Shown here: one piece after another, positions 1 to 9,176 of the stretch
How positions within the stretch are numbered: position 1 is the first letter of the stretch
Layout: every line of letters begins with the position of its first letter
DNA from: Myxococcales bacterium
GTDB lineage: Bacteria; Myxococcota_A; Polyangia; Polyangiales; Polyangiaceae
NCBI GenBank assembly: GCA_016794345.1
Contig: JAEUKE010000183.1
Coordinates: forward strand, 44,852-108,851
DNA length: 64,000 bases
Reading direction: 5' to 3'
The notes under the pieces: model-generated
The model's input: the letters and a program-made list of their open reading frames with translations, nothing else
Databases searched by the model: none
What the model was told of the DNA's origin: nothing
Program-made: the position numbers and the translations under genes

Positions 1-1
1 C

Positions 2-1291
2 TTCGCGCTGGGCGCTTCCCTCGCGGTGGTCGCGGGGCTCGCCGTCGTCGGTCGCCGCGCCGCGGATGCGGAGCGACGCGAGCTCATCGCCGCCGCGCGC
101 CGGGGCGCGCTCGCTTCGCTCCTCGCGCTGGCCCCGACGGCAACCACCCTCGATCTCGGCGTCTTCACCGCGCTCGCGTTCGCCTTCGGCTTCGCCGCCC
201 TGGCCACGAAGGGCGACGACGAGAGCACCTACTCGACCGTCCTCGTGCTCGAGGCCATCGCGATGGTAACCATGACGTGGCTGTCATCGCAAAGCGTCGA
301 GCCTCGGGCGGGCTGGGCCTCGATCGCGGTGTGCGGCGTGTTCCTGGCGGCGCCTCTCTTGCCGGCCCTGGGGCTCACCGCCGCGGCGTCGGTCCCGCGC
401 GGTCAGGTGCTCGGGGCGGCGGCCTTCGCGCTCGGCGTCGGCGCTCGGTTCTTCACCTGGGAAGCGGAGCTGCTCGGAGCGGGCGCCGCGGGGCTGGCTG
501 CGGCGTTCGCCGTCCTCTACGTCGCGCTCCGACGGGTGACGACCTCGGACGCCGTCCGGGACCAGTCGGCGCAGTGGCTCGGCAGCGCCGCCATCGCGCT
601 CGCCTCGGCAGCGATGGGGCTCACTCTGCGGAACGAGCTGCTCACCTGGGGCTGGGCAGCGCTGGGCCTGGCGCTCACGTGGCTCGCGTGCCGCAAGCGC
701 AGCGACGCGCTCGCCGTGGTCGGCGTCGTTCACCTGGTGATCGCAAACGCCAGGGTCTTCGCCAACCCGGCCGTGCTCGGGTACCACCCTCGCGGCCCGG
801 TCCCGGTCCTCAACTGGATCACGCCGACCTTCTTGCTCCCGGCGCTCGCGGCCGCTCTCGGCTGGGCGCTCCTGTCGCGGCTCCGTGAGCCGACCGGCGA
901 GAAACACGCCCTCCGCGTCGTCCCCGCCACGCTCGCCTTCGTCACCGTGTTCGCCTGGGCCAACGTCGTCGTGCTCGACGTGTTCTCCGCCGGCGCGACG
1001 ATCTCGTTCGCCGCGGCGGCGGTCCAGGCCCGCGATCTGTCGATCAGCCTCGTCTGGGCCCTCTTCGGGACCTCGCTGCTCGTCCTCGGCATGCGGCGCG
1101 GCGTGAGGGCGCTCCGGTGGTCGAGCCTCGTCCTCGTGCTCGCCACGGCGGGCAAGGTGTTCCTCGTCGACCTGTCCCAGCTCGAGGACCTCTACCGCGT
1201 GGCCTCGCTGGCCGGCCTCGCGATCTCGCTCCTCGGCATCTCGCTGCTCTACCAGCGCTTCGTCTTCCGTCCGCGCGCGGTGGCCACCTGA
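2..1291 (+). CDS. DUF2339-like multipass membrane protein, 5' end outside window
   Basis: The reading frame is open to the left edge, so the start lies upstream and only the last 429 residues are visible. The visible part is almost entirely hydrophobic, with about a dozen Ala/Leu/Val-rich membrane spans separated by short polar loops. The C-terminus has the signature of large DUF2339 membrane proteins: a last helix pair ending in an LYQRF-type motif after a segment resembling KVFLVDLSQLEDLYRV. The function of this family is not established; it sits in the inner membrane. The next gene starts 88 bases on. Family assignment rests on the C-terminal motif alone. Confidence 0.75.
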   Translation, partial: FALGASLAVVAGLAVVGRRAADAERRELIAAARRGALASLLALAPTATTLDLGVFTALAFAFGFAALATKGDDESTYSTVLVLEAIAMVTMTWLSSQSVEPRAGWASIAVCGVFLAAPLLPALGLTAAASVPRGQVLGAAAFALGVGARFFTWEAELLGAGAAGLAAAFAVLYVALRRVTTSDAVRDQSAQWLGSAAIALASAAMGLTLRNELLTWGWAALGLALTWLACRKRSDALAVVGVVHLVIANARVFANPAVLGYHPRGPVPVLNWITPTFLLPALAAALGWALLSRLREPTGEKHALRVVPATLAFVTVFAWANVVVLDVFSAGATISFAAAAVQARDLSISLVWALFGTSLLVLGMRRGVRALRWSSLVLVLATAGKVFLVDLSQLEDLYRVASLAGLAISLLGISLLYQRFVFRPRAVAT

Positions 1292-1378
1292 TCGTCGGTT
1301 GGGTGGAAAGGTCGGAGGGCGCGACGGTCCCTAGTTTTCTGTTCGCCGGGGCGCCCCCCCGACTACCATGAGGAGCCC

Positions 1379-2728
1379 ATGCGCCCGGACATCGGCGTGA
1401 CCGTCGCTGGTCGCTACCGGCTCGAGAGCCCGCTCGCCGTCGGCGGGATGGGCTCCGTCTGGGTGGCGACACACGTCGGGCTCGACGCGCGTGTGGCGGT
1501 GAAGTTCATGTCGGACGAGGTCGCCCTCGCGCCGACGGGGCGCGCGCGCTTCGAGCGGGAGGCCAAGGCCGCGGCTCGATTGACCAGCCCCCACGTCGTC
1601 CGCGCGACCGACTACGGGGTGGAGGACAACACCCCGTTCATCGTCATGGAGCTTCTCAACGGGGAGTCGCTCGAGGCGAGGCTCCGCCGGGAGACGCGTC
1701 TCACCCCGGAGGACACGGCCAAGATCGTGCGACAGGTCTCGAAGGGCCTCGCCGAGGCCCACGGCCTGGGCATCATCCACCGCGACCTCAAGCCCGCGAA
1801 CATCTTCCTCGCGTGCGTCGGGGACGAGGAGATCGCCAAGGTGCTCGACTTCGGCATCGCCAAGGAGACAAACAAGGCGCTCGTCGTGGACGACGACACG
1901 AAAAGCGGGACGCTGCTCGGGTCGCCGCAGCACATGAGCCCCGAGCAGGCGCGTGGCGCGGACGTCGACGCGCGCAGCGACCTCTGGTCGCTGGGGGTCG
2001 TCGCGTTCCGTTCGCTCACCGGGCACCGCCCGTTTGCTGGAACGAACATGGCGGACGTGGTCGCGAAGATCTGCATCGATCCCATCCCCAAGCCGAGCGC
2101 GCTCATGCCCGAGCTGGGCGCCCGGTTCGACGCCTTCTTCCAGAAGGCCTTCTCACGAAACCCGGCGTTCCGGTTCCAATCGGCGCGCGAGCTGGCCGAC
2201 GCCTTCGCCGAAGCGACAGGCGTAAAAGATGACAGCATGGTCATCTCTGTCGTCAGGCCCCTCGTCTCGGCGGAGGTGGCTCCGCGAGCCGAATCCACGG
2301 CGGCGTTCCTCGCTCGTGCGAGCTCGGTCGACACGGTCGAGCTCACCCATACCGGCACCACCCGCGACGGACCGCCTCCGGAGGTGACCCAGACGAAAGA
2401 CAGGCGGGCGCCCTTGGCGATCGGCGCCGCGCTCGCGGGTATCCTCCTCGGCGGAGTCATGTACCTGGTGTTCCGGACGCCGAGCGCGCCCGCGACCGAG
2501 GAAAGCGCGGCCGCTGGCGCGCCCGCGTCCACGGTCGGCTCGGGCGCGTCTTCCCCCGAGGTGACGCCGATCACCAGCGCCGCCGCGTCGTCCTCTGCCG
2601 CCGTCGAGGTGAGCGCGTCCGCGTCGGCACCCGCGTCCGCTGCCTCCACCGTTCGCCGCCCCCCTGCGGCGGCGGGCCGGCCGAGCAGTCAGGTTCAGCC
2701 GAAGAGGTCGAGTGATCCGTTCTTCTGA
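1379..2728 (+). CDS. Hanks-type Ser/Thr protein kinase with C-terminal membrane anchor
   Basis: 449 residues. The kinase domain spans about residues 12-280: ATP-site Lys42 in VAVKF, catalytic Asp136 in HRDLKPAN, DFGIAK, and an SPEQ-type activation-loop end. The glycine loop reads AVGGMG, so the first Gly of GxGxxG is Ala; the rest is intact and activity is likely. A single membrane helix lies near residues 343-363, followed by an Ala/Ser/Pro-rich tail outside the cytoplasm, the usual layout of myxobacterial kinases. The stop overlaps the next gene by 17 bases, so kinase and TPR protein are probably coupled. Ligand and substrates are unknown. Confidence 0.93.
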   Translation: MRPDIGVTVAGRYRLESPLAVGGMGSVWVATHVGLDARVAVKFMSDEVALAPTGRARFEREAKAAARLTSPHVVRATDYGVEDNTPFIVMELLNGESLEARLRRETRLTPEDTAKIVRQVSKGLAEAHGLGIIHRDLKPANIFLACVGDEEIAKVLDFGIAKETNKALVVDDDTKSGTLLGSPQHMSPEQARGADVDARSDLWSLGVVAFRSLTGHRPFAGTNMADVVAKICIDPIPKPSALMPELGARFDAFFQKAFSRNPAFRFQSARELADAFAEATGVKDDSMVISVVRPLVSAEVAPRAESTAAFLARASSVDTVELTHTGTTRDGPPPEVTQTKDRRAPLAIGAALAGILLGGVMYLVFRTPSAPATEESAAAGAPASTVGSGASSPEVTPITSAAASSSAAVEVSASASAPASAASTVRRPPAAAGRPSSQVQPKRSSDPFF

Positions 2729-3644
2729 GCGCTTCGCGATCGCGCTGGGTTTGGTCGTGCTCCTGTCTCGCGCCGGCTCCGCCTGGGCCCAGGGCGACGC
2801 AGCCCCGACGACCGATCCGAAAGAGATGGCGCGTCGGCAGGGCGAGGAGGCCCTGGCGCTCCACGCCCAAGGGAAATTCGCCGAGGCGTACGCTCGCTTC
2901 GAGACGGCCGAGCGCATCGCGCACTCGCCCGTCTTCCTCCTGTGGATGGCGCGGTCCAAGCGAGCGCTCGGAGAGCTCGGCGCCGCCAAGCGCCACTACG
3001 CGCGGGTGGTGGCGGAGTCCTTGCCCGCCGACGCGTCACCCAACTGGACGCAGGCCAAGAAGGAGGCGGAGGCGGAGCTCGCGGCGCTCAGCCCGCGGAT
3101 CCCGACCGTCGAGGTGAAGACGCCGCCGGGGACGGGGCGGCTCACGCTCGACGGCGCACCCATCACGGCCGCCGCCGTCGTGGAGGTCGATCCCGGCGAC
3201 CACGAGGTCGTCTACACGCCGGAGGGCGGAGCGCCCACGAGCCGCCGCATCCACGTGGCGGAGGGAGAGCCGCGTGTCCTCGTTCGCTTCGACGGGCCGC
3301 GCGCCGACGCTGGCCCGGAGGCGGAGGGCTCGGTGATCCCGGGAGCGGTGCTGCTCGGCGTGGGTGTGGGCTCGGTGCTCGCTGGCGCGGTTACCGGGGC
3401 CTACGCCCTCGTGCTCGCGGGTCAGGTGAAGGAGGGCTGCGACGACCAGAACCGCTGCCTGGCGTCGGACCAGGGCAAGGCGGAGGACGCAGACACGCTC
3501 GCTCGCGCCTCGACCGGGCTCTTCATCGCGGGTGGCGTCCTCAGCGCCGTCGGAGTCGTCTTGGTCATCGTCCGGCCCGGAGGAGCGCCGAGCACGGCCC
3601 TCCGCGTGGGCCCGACCTGGGCTGGGCTGGATGTCCGCTTCTGA
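2712..3644 (+). CDS. Secreted TPR/PEGA-like membrane protein, kinase partner
   Basis: 310 residues. A clear signal peptide ends near AWAQ (residues 1-26). TPR-like helices at about 35-120 contain the pattern ALALHAQGKFAEAYARFE. A PEGA-like beta segment follows (about 130-195, TVEVKTPPGTGRLTLDG, then DPGDHEVVYT). Two hydrophobic helices near the C-terminus (about 210-235 and 265-290) suggest membrane anchoring with the TPR/PEGA part in the periplasm. It overlaps the upstream kinase by 17 bases and the downstream lipoprotein by 14. A protein of the same plan follows the kinase at 50583-52244, so the pairing looks functional rather than accidental. Exact role unknown. Confidence 0.82.
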   Translation: MIRSSERFAIALGLVVLLSRAGSAWAQGDAAPTTDPKEMARRQGEEALALHAQGKFAEAYARFETAERIAHSPVFLLWMARSKRALGELGAAKRHYARVVAESLPADASPNWTQAKKEAEAELAALSPRIPTVEVKTPPGTGRLTLDGAPITAAAVVEVDPGDHEVVYTPEGGAPTSRRIHVAEGEPRVLVRFDGPRADAGPEAEGSVIPGAVLLGVGVGSVLAGAVTGAYALVLAGQVKEGCDDQNRCLASDQGKAEDADTLARASTGLFIAGGVLSAVGVVLVIVRPGGAPSTALRVGPTWAGLDVRF

Positions 3645-4431
3645 CCGAGCTGCGGTCCTCTCGGTGGCCTGCATCGTCGCGGGCAGCGCGTGCGCATCGC
3701 CTCCCCCGCCCGGCCAGCTCGGGCCGCTCGATCACGCGATCGGCCCCGCAGCTGCCCCCACGTCGTCAGCCGCGCCGTCGCCGCTCTCCTCGGCGTCGAC
3801 CGTCGCGACGCCTGCAGGCCCGACCGAGGCCGCGGAGCCCGCGTCCCGCGCGTGCCCCGAAGACATGGTCGACGTCGCGGTCGCCTGCATCGATCGGTTC
3901 GAGGCTCCCAATGAGCGCGGGCAGAAGCCGCTCCTCATGCAGTCGTCGGAGGACGGCGAGAGATGGTGCGAGGACCGCGGCAAGCGCCTCTGCACGGAGG
4001 ACGAGTGGGTCCGCGCGTGTCAGGGGCCCCGCAGGCTCGCCTACCCGTATGGTCAGCGATTCGAGTCGGGGCGATGCAACGACGAAGGCACCTACCGCGC
4101 GGTCGACTGGAAGACGCTCGGGACCTGGCCCTCCGATGCCGCGAGAGCGATCGTGGAGAAGCTCGACCAATCCGAGCCGAGCGGGGCTCGCGAGGGCTGT
4201 GCGTCCGCGGAGGGCGTCTTCGATCTCACCGGCAACGCAGCCGAGTGGGTGGTCCGCACGAAGAAAAATGAGACGAACTACTCCCACGTCGTCAAGGGCT
4301 GCTTCTGGGGCCGCTGCTTCCGCGTGCCCCACGAGCCCTCCTGCGAATACGTGAACTTCGCGCACCCGGCCGGCTTCCGGAGCTACGAGATGGGCTTTCG
4401 GTGCTGCAAGGAGAGGACCGCGCCGCAATGA
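3631..4431 (+). CDS. Lipoprotein with SUMF1/FGE-sulfatase fold
   Basis: 266 residues from the ATG at 3631. That start is preferred because it opens a signal peptide with a Cys near residue 20 (VAGSAC) and overlaps the previous stop by only 14 bases; an open frame extends upstream to 3532. The SUMF1 (formylglycine-generating enzyme) fold is indicated by CPEDMV, GKRLCTEDEW, YPYG, LTGNAAEWV and a final GFRCC. A CFWGRC stretch has two Cys five positions apart, recalling the catalytic pair of true FGE, but the flanking residues do not match well. It may be a binding module rather than an enzyme. The next gene begins on its stop codon. Confidence 0.8.
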   Translation: MSASDRAAVLSVACIVAGSACASPPPPGQLGPLDHAIGPAAAPTSSAAPSPLSSASTVATPAGPTEAAEPASRACPEDMVDVAVACIDRFEAPNERGQKPLLMQSSEDGERWCEDRGKRLCTEDEWVRACQGPRRLAYPYGQRFESGRCNDEGTYRAVDWKTLGTWPSDAARAIVEKLDQSEPSGAREGCASAEGVFDLTGNAAEWVVRTKKNETNYSHVVKGCFWGRCFRVPHEPSCEYVNFAHPAGFRSYEMGFRCCKERTAPQ

Positions 4432-5414
4432 CGAAGCCAATCCCGATCCTCGAGCTGTCGCACGCCGAAATGGTCGAGACCATTCGAGCGACCGACGCGC
4501 CCGTCTTCGTGGCCGTCAACCCGGTCGAGTTCCACGGCCCACACCTCTCGCTCCACAACGACAAGCTCGTCACCGAAGGCCTGAGCCGGGACCTGCACGC
4601 CGCCCTCGCCGACGGCCGCGCGGACTTTCCGTTCCTCGTGGCGCACGAGCTGGAGCTCGGGGTCGAGCCCTGCTCCGGCCCCGGGACCCGCCATGTGCCA
4701 TACGCCCACGTCCGCGCCGTGCTCCTCGAGACCGTGCGCGCGCTGGCGGAGATCGGCGTGAAGCGCATCGTCATCAACACCTTTCACGGCGGCGGCCTCC
4801 ACAACCTGGCCATCGAAGAGGCCTGCGCGGCGTTCACCAAGGGCGGAGGACGCGCCTTCGCGCCGCTCGCGATCGCGCTGAGGAGCATGGTCGACCTCGA
4901 CCCGACGCTGCTCGAGGACGCGCTGCAGGTCGTCCCGGAGGCCGAGCGAAGAGCCGTGGCGGAGGACCTGCGCTTCGACTTCCACGCGGGCTGGCTGGAG
5001 ACCTCGCTCGCGCTCCACTACGCCCCGACCAGCGTCTCGCCCCGCTTCACCTCGCTCCGGCCCGCGCCGTCGCTCGCTCCCGATCCCCTGCTCCGCGGCG
5101 CGACCACGATCGCGCGTTTGGTCGGAGCGCGCGGCCTCGCGACCGAGCTCGATTTCCTGGCCACCGCGGTGACCTGGCCCCGACTACGACCGTTCATCGG
5201 CTACACAGGCCGCCCGCACCTCGCCTCGGCGGAGGCGGGCGCGCGCATCGCGGCCACGTTCATCGCGCGTTACGCCGAGGCGGCGCGCGCCGTGCTTTAT
5301 GGAGCGGCCGACCAGCCCAGGGCGCCATTCCGCTTCTTGCCAGCGCTCACCTTGGGCGGTCGCCTCGCGCCGACGTTCGTTCCCCTCTCGGACATCGACG
5401 CCGAGAGCTCTTGA
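4428..5414 (+). CDS. Creatininase-family metal-dependent amidohydrolase
   Basis: 328 residues from ATG 4428, which forms an ATGA overlap with the preceding stop; an upstream in-frame ATG at 4401 lies inside the previous gene. The metal site of the creatininase family is visible: Glu34, His36 and Asp45 in VEFHGPH and LHND, and a TFHGGGLHN segment where the family has NGHGGN. Family members hydrolyse cyclic amides (creatinine, or peptide products in mycofactocin maturation) with two metal ions; the substrate here cannot be read from sequence. It is the last gene of the coupled kinase string, and it ends 8 bases from the convergent transpeptidase gene. Confidence 0.88.
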   Translation: MTKPIPILELSHAEMVETIRATDAPVFVAVNPVEFHGPHLSLHNDKLVTEGLSRDLHAALADGRADFPFLVAHELELGVEPCSGPGTRHVPYAHVRAVLLETVRALAEIGVKRIVINTFHGGGLHNLAIEEACAAFTKGGGRAFAPLAIALRSMVDLDPTLLEDALQVVPEAERRAVAEDLRFDFHAGWLETSLALHYAPTSVSPRFTSLRPAPSLAPDPLLRGATTIARLVGARGLATELDFLATAVTWPRLRPFIGYTGRPHLASAEAGARIAATFIARYAEAARAVLYGAADQPRAPFRFLPALTLGGRLAPTFVPLSDIDAESS

Positions 5415-5440
5415 GGCTCGGCTCAATCCTCGAAGAGCTC
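5405..5440. terminator. Possible bidirectional terminator hairpin at a convergent junction
   Basis: GAGCTCTTGAGG (5405-5416) pairs with CCTCGAAGAGCTC (5428-5440) with one bulged base and an 11-nt loop. It spans both stop codons of two convergent genes. No T-run follows on either strand, so it is only a candidate, and both arms are also coding. Confidence 0.35.
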
Positions 5441-7432
5441 CTGTCGGAAGAGCTTTCGCATCCGCTCGGGCAGCGCGATGGACGGAGCCGGCGTCCGCCG
5501 CTCGCCCAGGATGCGGCCGGGCAAGACCTCGACCTCGACCGGCGGGTCGAGCTCGAAGCGATACCCGCGCGACTCGATCGCCAGATCGAGGCTCTTGCCC
5601 TGCCATTCGAACCGCCGGTGATACCCGAGCACCTCGGGGCCGAGGCGCCGGTGGTGGCGATGGGCGAGCAGAAACGAGCTCAGGCGAATCGCCTGGTGAT
5701 TGAACAGCCGGTGGCAGCCGTGGCTGTACCCACGCAGGATGGAGTCGTACGAGGACGAGCCGTGCGTCCGGATGCCCTCGTCGCCCGCGGCCGCCGTGGC
5801 GCGCGGCTTCTGGTGGTGAATCAGCGCGGTGAGGCCGTAGGCCGACGCATAACCGGGACCGAAGAGGTCCGCCTTCGTGGCAAACGAGCCGTCGAAGCGC
5901 GCGCGCACGAGATCCCGCTTCGGCGTGCTCTCGGGGGGCACCCACGCGGGCGCGGCGTAGAGCTCGCGCCACAGCCGCTTGCCCGGCGGCGACAGCTTGT
6001 ACGCGAGCATGACCTCCTTCGGGCGGACGCGCTCGGGCTTCCAGCCGCCGATCGTCGTGGGCCAACGGACGAGCGCGATCTCGCGGTCGCCGTCCTTCGC
6101 GTAGAGGGTCAGGGTCGGTCGTCGCCCGACGGGCTGCGCCCGCTCGCCGCCGCGCTTCGTGAACGGCGCCTCGTACCAGACGTCGCCGCGATCGATCTCG
6201 GCGCGTAGCTCCATCCGAGGGCCGTGGTAGGCGGGCGCCTCGGGCAGCTTCAGCGCGACGCGGAGGTGAGTCGTCGCCTCCGGGCCCAGGCTGCGGAAGA
6301 AGCCGGACGCCGACTCGGCGTCCAGCCACCCGAGGGCGCGGGCGGCGGCGTCCGTCGCGCGCGCCACGCGATCGGGCGCGCCGCCGGGCGGTGCGCCCTC
6401 GCGCTCTGCGCGGAAGGCGAGCGAGTCGAGGATGCGGCCGACGACCTCGCCTTCTTCGCCCGACGCCGAGCCGTCTTCGATCAGCCCGGTCGCGTCGACG
6501 ACTCGTTCGCGGAGCGCCCGCAGGAGCCCGCGGAAGTCGAGCTCGCGCGTGTCCGTGGCCAGGATCGCGCGTGTCTCCTCGTCGAGCGCGTGCGAGACGA
6601 TCATGTGCTTCCGCTGGAAGGCGCGGAGCGCGTCGGTCGTGGCGTTGTCGAACGAGCCGCGATACCCGCGCTTGGTCACGAGCAGTCCTTCACATCGCAG
6701 GTGGTCTTGCATGGCGAGGATGGCGCGCGGGCGGTGGCCCACGCGGTCGTGCTCCTCGAAGAGCCGCGCGAGCTTCGGCTCTGCGCGCAGGTCGTCCACC
6801 GTCTGGCTGCCTCGTCGCTGGCGCTCGGCCTCGAGGAGCTTCTCCACCTGGACGAGCCGCGCGGCCTCGGAGCGCTGCCGCTCGCGGTCGGCCCACGGGT
6901 CGACGTCCTTCAGGGGTTGCTCGAGCGGTCCGTCGTCCACCTCGTCGTGGCAGCGGTGGCGCGGTTCGTCCGCGAGGCGGGACGCGAGCACCTGGAACGA
7001 CGGGGAGATCCCGTAGAGCTCGAGGAACCTGTCGCTCCGGGGACGATCCCACTCCGGCCCATCGTCGAACCGCTCGTTGGCGAGCGCGAGCAGCGTCTCG
7101 CGGTATCGCGGCCCCGGATCTTCTCCCTGTGGCGCGAAGAGCCTGGGGGTCCAATCATCGGCCAGATCGATCACGGTGAGGCCCTTGGCGCTCACCTCGT
7201 CCTCGCACACCGCGCCGACGCGCACGCCGAGCTCGAAGACGGGGATCGGCGCGGCGCAGCGCGACGGGGTCTCGGGCTCGGCCGCGATCGGCACGGGGGA
7301 CGCGGCAGATACTTGGATGACGGGATTGTCATCTGAGCGGCGATCCGCGGAGCTCTGCGAATCGCACCCGGAGAGGAGGATCGGCGCGCTCACGATCCAC
7401 CAAGCGGAGGCCAGACTTCGACCTTGCTGCAA
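5423..7432 (-). CDS. L,D-transpeptidase (YkuD) lipoprotein with peptidoglycan-binding domain
   Basis: 669 residues if read from the TTG at 7432, chosen because it gives a lipoprotein signal ending ILLSGC; no ATG or GTG lies nearby upstream in frame. A peptidoglycan-binding domain sits mid-protein (the part containing TTDALRAFQRKH). The C-terminal third has the YkuD signature: a His in THGSSSYDS, then YSHGCHR with the nucleophile Cys near residue 573. Such enzymes make 3-3 cross-links or attach proteins to peptidoglycan in the periplasm. The region between the binding and catalytic domains is long and charged for the family. The upstream small NTPase gene ends 88 bases away on the same strand. 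Confidence 0.85.
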   Translation of the reverse strand: MQQGRSLASAWWIVSAPILLSGCDSQSSADRRSDDNPVIQVSAASPVPIAAEPETPSRCAAPIPVFELGVRVGAVCEDEVSAKGLTVIDLADDWTPRLFAPQGEDPGPRYRETLLALANERFDDGPEWDRPRSDRFLELYGISPSFQVLASRLADEPRHRCHDEVDDGPLEQPLKDVDPWADRERQRSEAARLVQVEKLLEAERQRRGSQTVDDLRAEPKLARLFEEHDRVGHRPRAILAMQDHLRCEGLLVTKRGYRGSFDNATTDALRAFQRKHMIVSHALDEETRAILATDTRELDFRGLLRALRERVVDATGLIEDGSASGEEGEVVGRILDSLAFRAEREGAPPGGAPDRVARATDAAARALGWLDAESASGFFRSLGPEATTHLRVALKLPEAPAYHGPRMELRAEIDRGDVWYEAPFTKRGGERAQPVGRRPTLTLYAKDGDREIALVRWPTTIGGWKPERVRPKEVMLAYKLSPPGKRLWRELYAAPAWVPPESTPKRDLVRARFDGSFATKADLFGPGYASAYGLTALIHHQKPRATAAAGDEGIRTHGSSSYDSILRGYSHGCHRLFNHQAIRLSSFLLAHRHHRRLGPEVLGYHRRFEWQGKSLDLAIESRGYRFELDPPVEVEVLPGRILGERRTPAPSIALPERMRKLFRQELFED

Positions 7433-7520
7433 GACCCGTTTACTGTAGCCCGCGCCGCGTGGTTGTCCCGTCGCGGGAGCGGGTCCGGAGCTCGCGCGCG
7501 GCCGCTGTGGCGCGCGCGCC

Positions 7521-8126
7521 TCAGGGCGCCAGTTGCGCCACGAGGCTCTCGAGCGCGGCGAGGCCGAACGTGATCTTCCGGAAGAAAGAGGGGCTGTGGG
7601 GTACGAGGACGAACCGCTCGTGCCGCTGCCAGATCGTCCGCAGGCGGGCGTCGAGGGCGAGCGCCTGCGCCTCGTCTTCGGTCCGGATGGGGTTGCCCCC
7701 CTCGATGCTGATGTGACCCTTCGCCGCGGTCTCGAAGAAGATGACGGCGTCGTACCGGGCGAGCTCGGCCTCGACGGTGGTCCCCAGGCTGGAGAAGAAG
7801 TCCTCGGGCTGCCCCGGCCAATAAGCGGCGCCGTCGAGGGTGCCGCGATCACAGAGGAGGATGCGCTCCGGGTAGAGCGCCGACTGCACGTCCTCCAGGT
7901 TGCGCTGCACGTGGAAGATGGCGCGCTGCACCGCCTCCCGGGCGAGCGGCGTGTCCGACCGCGGGAAGCCGCCGAGGAAGAGGAGCGTCGCGGCCTCGGG
8001 CACCACCACCACTCGCTCGCCTATCTCGCGCCGGAAGAGATCCGCTGCCGTGGTCTTTCCGCCTCCAGGGCCGCCCGTCAGGACGATACGACAACGCCCG
8101 TTCGTCGGGCCCGAACCTGCTGGCAT
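7521..8126 (-). CDS. Small P-loop NTPase, AAA_28-like
   Basis: 201 residues. Walker A is GGPGGGKTT near the N-terminus, followed by VVVVPEAATLLFLGGFPR and CDRGTLDGAAYWPG, the pattern of small AAA_28-type ATP/GTP-binding proteins that resemble nucleotide or sugar kinases. The conserved DRG triad probably corresponds to the lid/catalytic region. No signal peptide, so cytoplasmic. It lies divergently from the S51-like gene (56-base gap) and upstream of the transpeptidase. The substrate is unknown; members are sometimes annotated simply as ATPase or as thymidylate-kinase-like. Confidence 0.8.
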   Translation of the reverse strand: MPAGSGPTNGRCRIVLTGGPGGGKTTAADLFRREIGERVVVVPEAATLLFLGGFPRSDTPLAREAVQRAIFHVQRNLEDVQSALYPERILLCDRGTLDGAAYWPGQPEDFFSSLGTTVEAELARYDAVIFFETAAKGHISIEGGNPIRTEDEAQALALDARLRTIWQRHERFVLVPHSPSFFRKITFGLAALESLVAQLAP

Positions 8127-8182
8127 CGCGACTACGGTACACCGGCTTCGCTTCCACGAGACAACTGGAGTAAAGGCGGCGC

Positions 8183-9124
8183 ATGCACGGGACGGGTCTC
8201 CTCTACAGCTCGCACAACCGCTCGAACTACATCCACGATCATTTCATCGCGCAGCGGGCTCTACGAGGACGCGACAACAAGCGGATCCTGTTCTTGCCGA
8301 TGAGCGCGCCGCCGCGTGGTGAGGACGAACATGAGCGGCAGGACTACGAGTGGGGGACCTTCCGCTGGTTCTTCGACTTCTATCGGCCCTACGGCCTCGA
8401 GGTCGTCCCGTTCTTCTGGAGCAGCAACCTGAGCCACGGCGACGTGGACTTGCTCTGGCATTACCTGTGGTCGAGCGAGGTGGTGATCCTCGGCGGAGGC
8501 CGGAGCCAGACCGGCATGTGGCGCTACAAGAACCTCGGCCACCGCTTCGACGGTGAGTGGGGGAAGTTCGGTCGCATCCTGCACGAGCGGCAGGCCCGCG
8601 GCCTCTTGACCGTCGGGTTCAGCGCGGGCGCGGACCAGCTCTCCGAGCACCTCTTCGCCCACTCTCGAGGGCCCGGCGTCGACACGGACGGCTTCGGCAT
8701 CGCGCGGAACGTCGTGGTGCGCCTCCACCATGAGGCCTCGGACAACGGCGAGCTGGCGCACGCTGCGCATGCGTTGCCCCAGTGTATGGCCTTCGGCCTG
8801 CCCAACGACGCGGGGCTGTACCTCGATCAGGGCGTCCTGCCCTCCGGCAATCACTGGCAGGTGATCGAGTTCGTCCTCGACAACTCCTGGGATTTGCCGC
8901 GCGACCAGTGGCACATCAAGACGCGACATGGCGCGAAGATCGAGCACGTGAGCTGGGGCGGCCGGCACTGGTCCTTCAACGGCGGTGACCGTTTGGTCCG
9001 AGTTCAGTCCTCGGACAACCGCTTCCACGAGGCTTGGCTCGATACGGGCGACGGCCTCATGCACTTCTGGTCGGGGGAGCCGAGCAGCTTCGGGTCGATC
9101 GAGCAGGTGCTCGCCGCGCATTGA
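8183..9124 (+). CDS. Peptidase S51-like / class I glutamine amidotransferase-like protein
   Basis: 313 residues. The N-terminal part has the flavodoxin-like core of the S51 (dipeptidase E, cyanophycinase) group: KRILFLPMSAP, then VVILGGGRSQTGMW, then TVGFSAGADQ with the putative nucleophile Ser147 in a G-x-S-A-G elbow. The C-terminal part (about 230-313) reads like a small Trp-rich beta domain. No signal peptide. S51 enzymes cut Asp-X or beta-aspartyl peptides; whether this one hydrolyses peptides is not provable here. It stands alone, divergent from the NTPase gene. Confidence 0.75.
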   Translation: MHGTGLLYSSHNRSNYIHDHFIAQRALRGRDNKRILFLPMSAPPRGEDEHERQDYEWGTFRWFFDFYRPYGLEVVPFFWSSNLSHGDVDLLWHYLWSSEVVILGGGRSQTGMWRYKNLGHRFDGEWGKFGRILHERQARGLLTVGFSAGADQLSEHLFAHSRGPGVDTDGFGIARNVVVRLHHEASDNGELAHAAHALPQCMAFGLPNDAGLYLDQGVLPSGNHWQVIEFVLDNSWDLPRDQWHIKTRHGAKIEHVSWGGRHWSFNGGDRLVRVQSSDNRFHEAWLDTGDGLMHFWSGEPSSFGSIEQVLAAH

Positions 9125-9176
9125 GCGATGCGCCTTGGTCCGGGCGGATTGCTCCGTTAGCCTGAGGGCAGGCGAT

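Noticed and set aside
1379..1500. Kinase at 1379 as a pseudokinase because its glycine loop starts with Ala
   Set aside because: The ATP Lys, HRD Asp and DFG are all intact, and single Gly changes are tolerated in active kinases.
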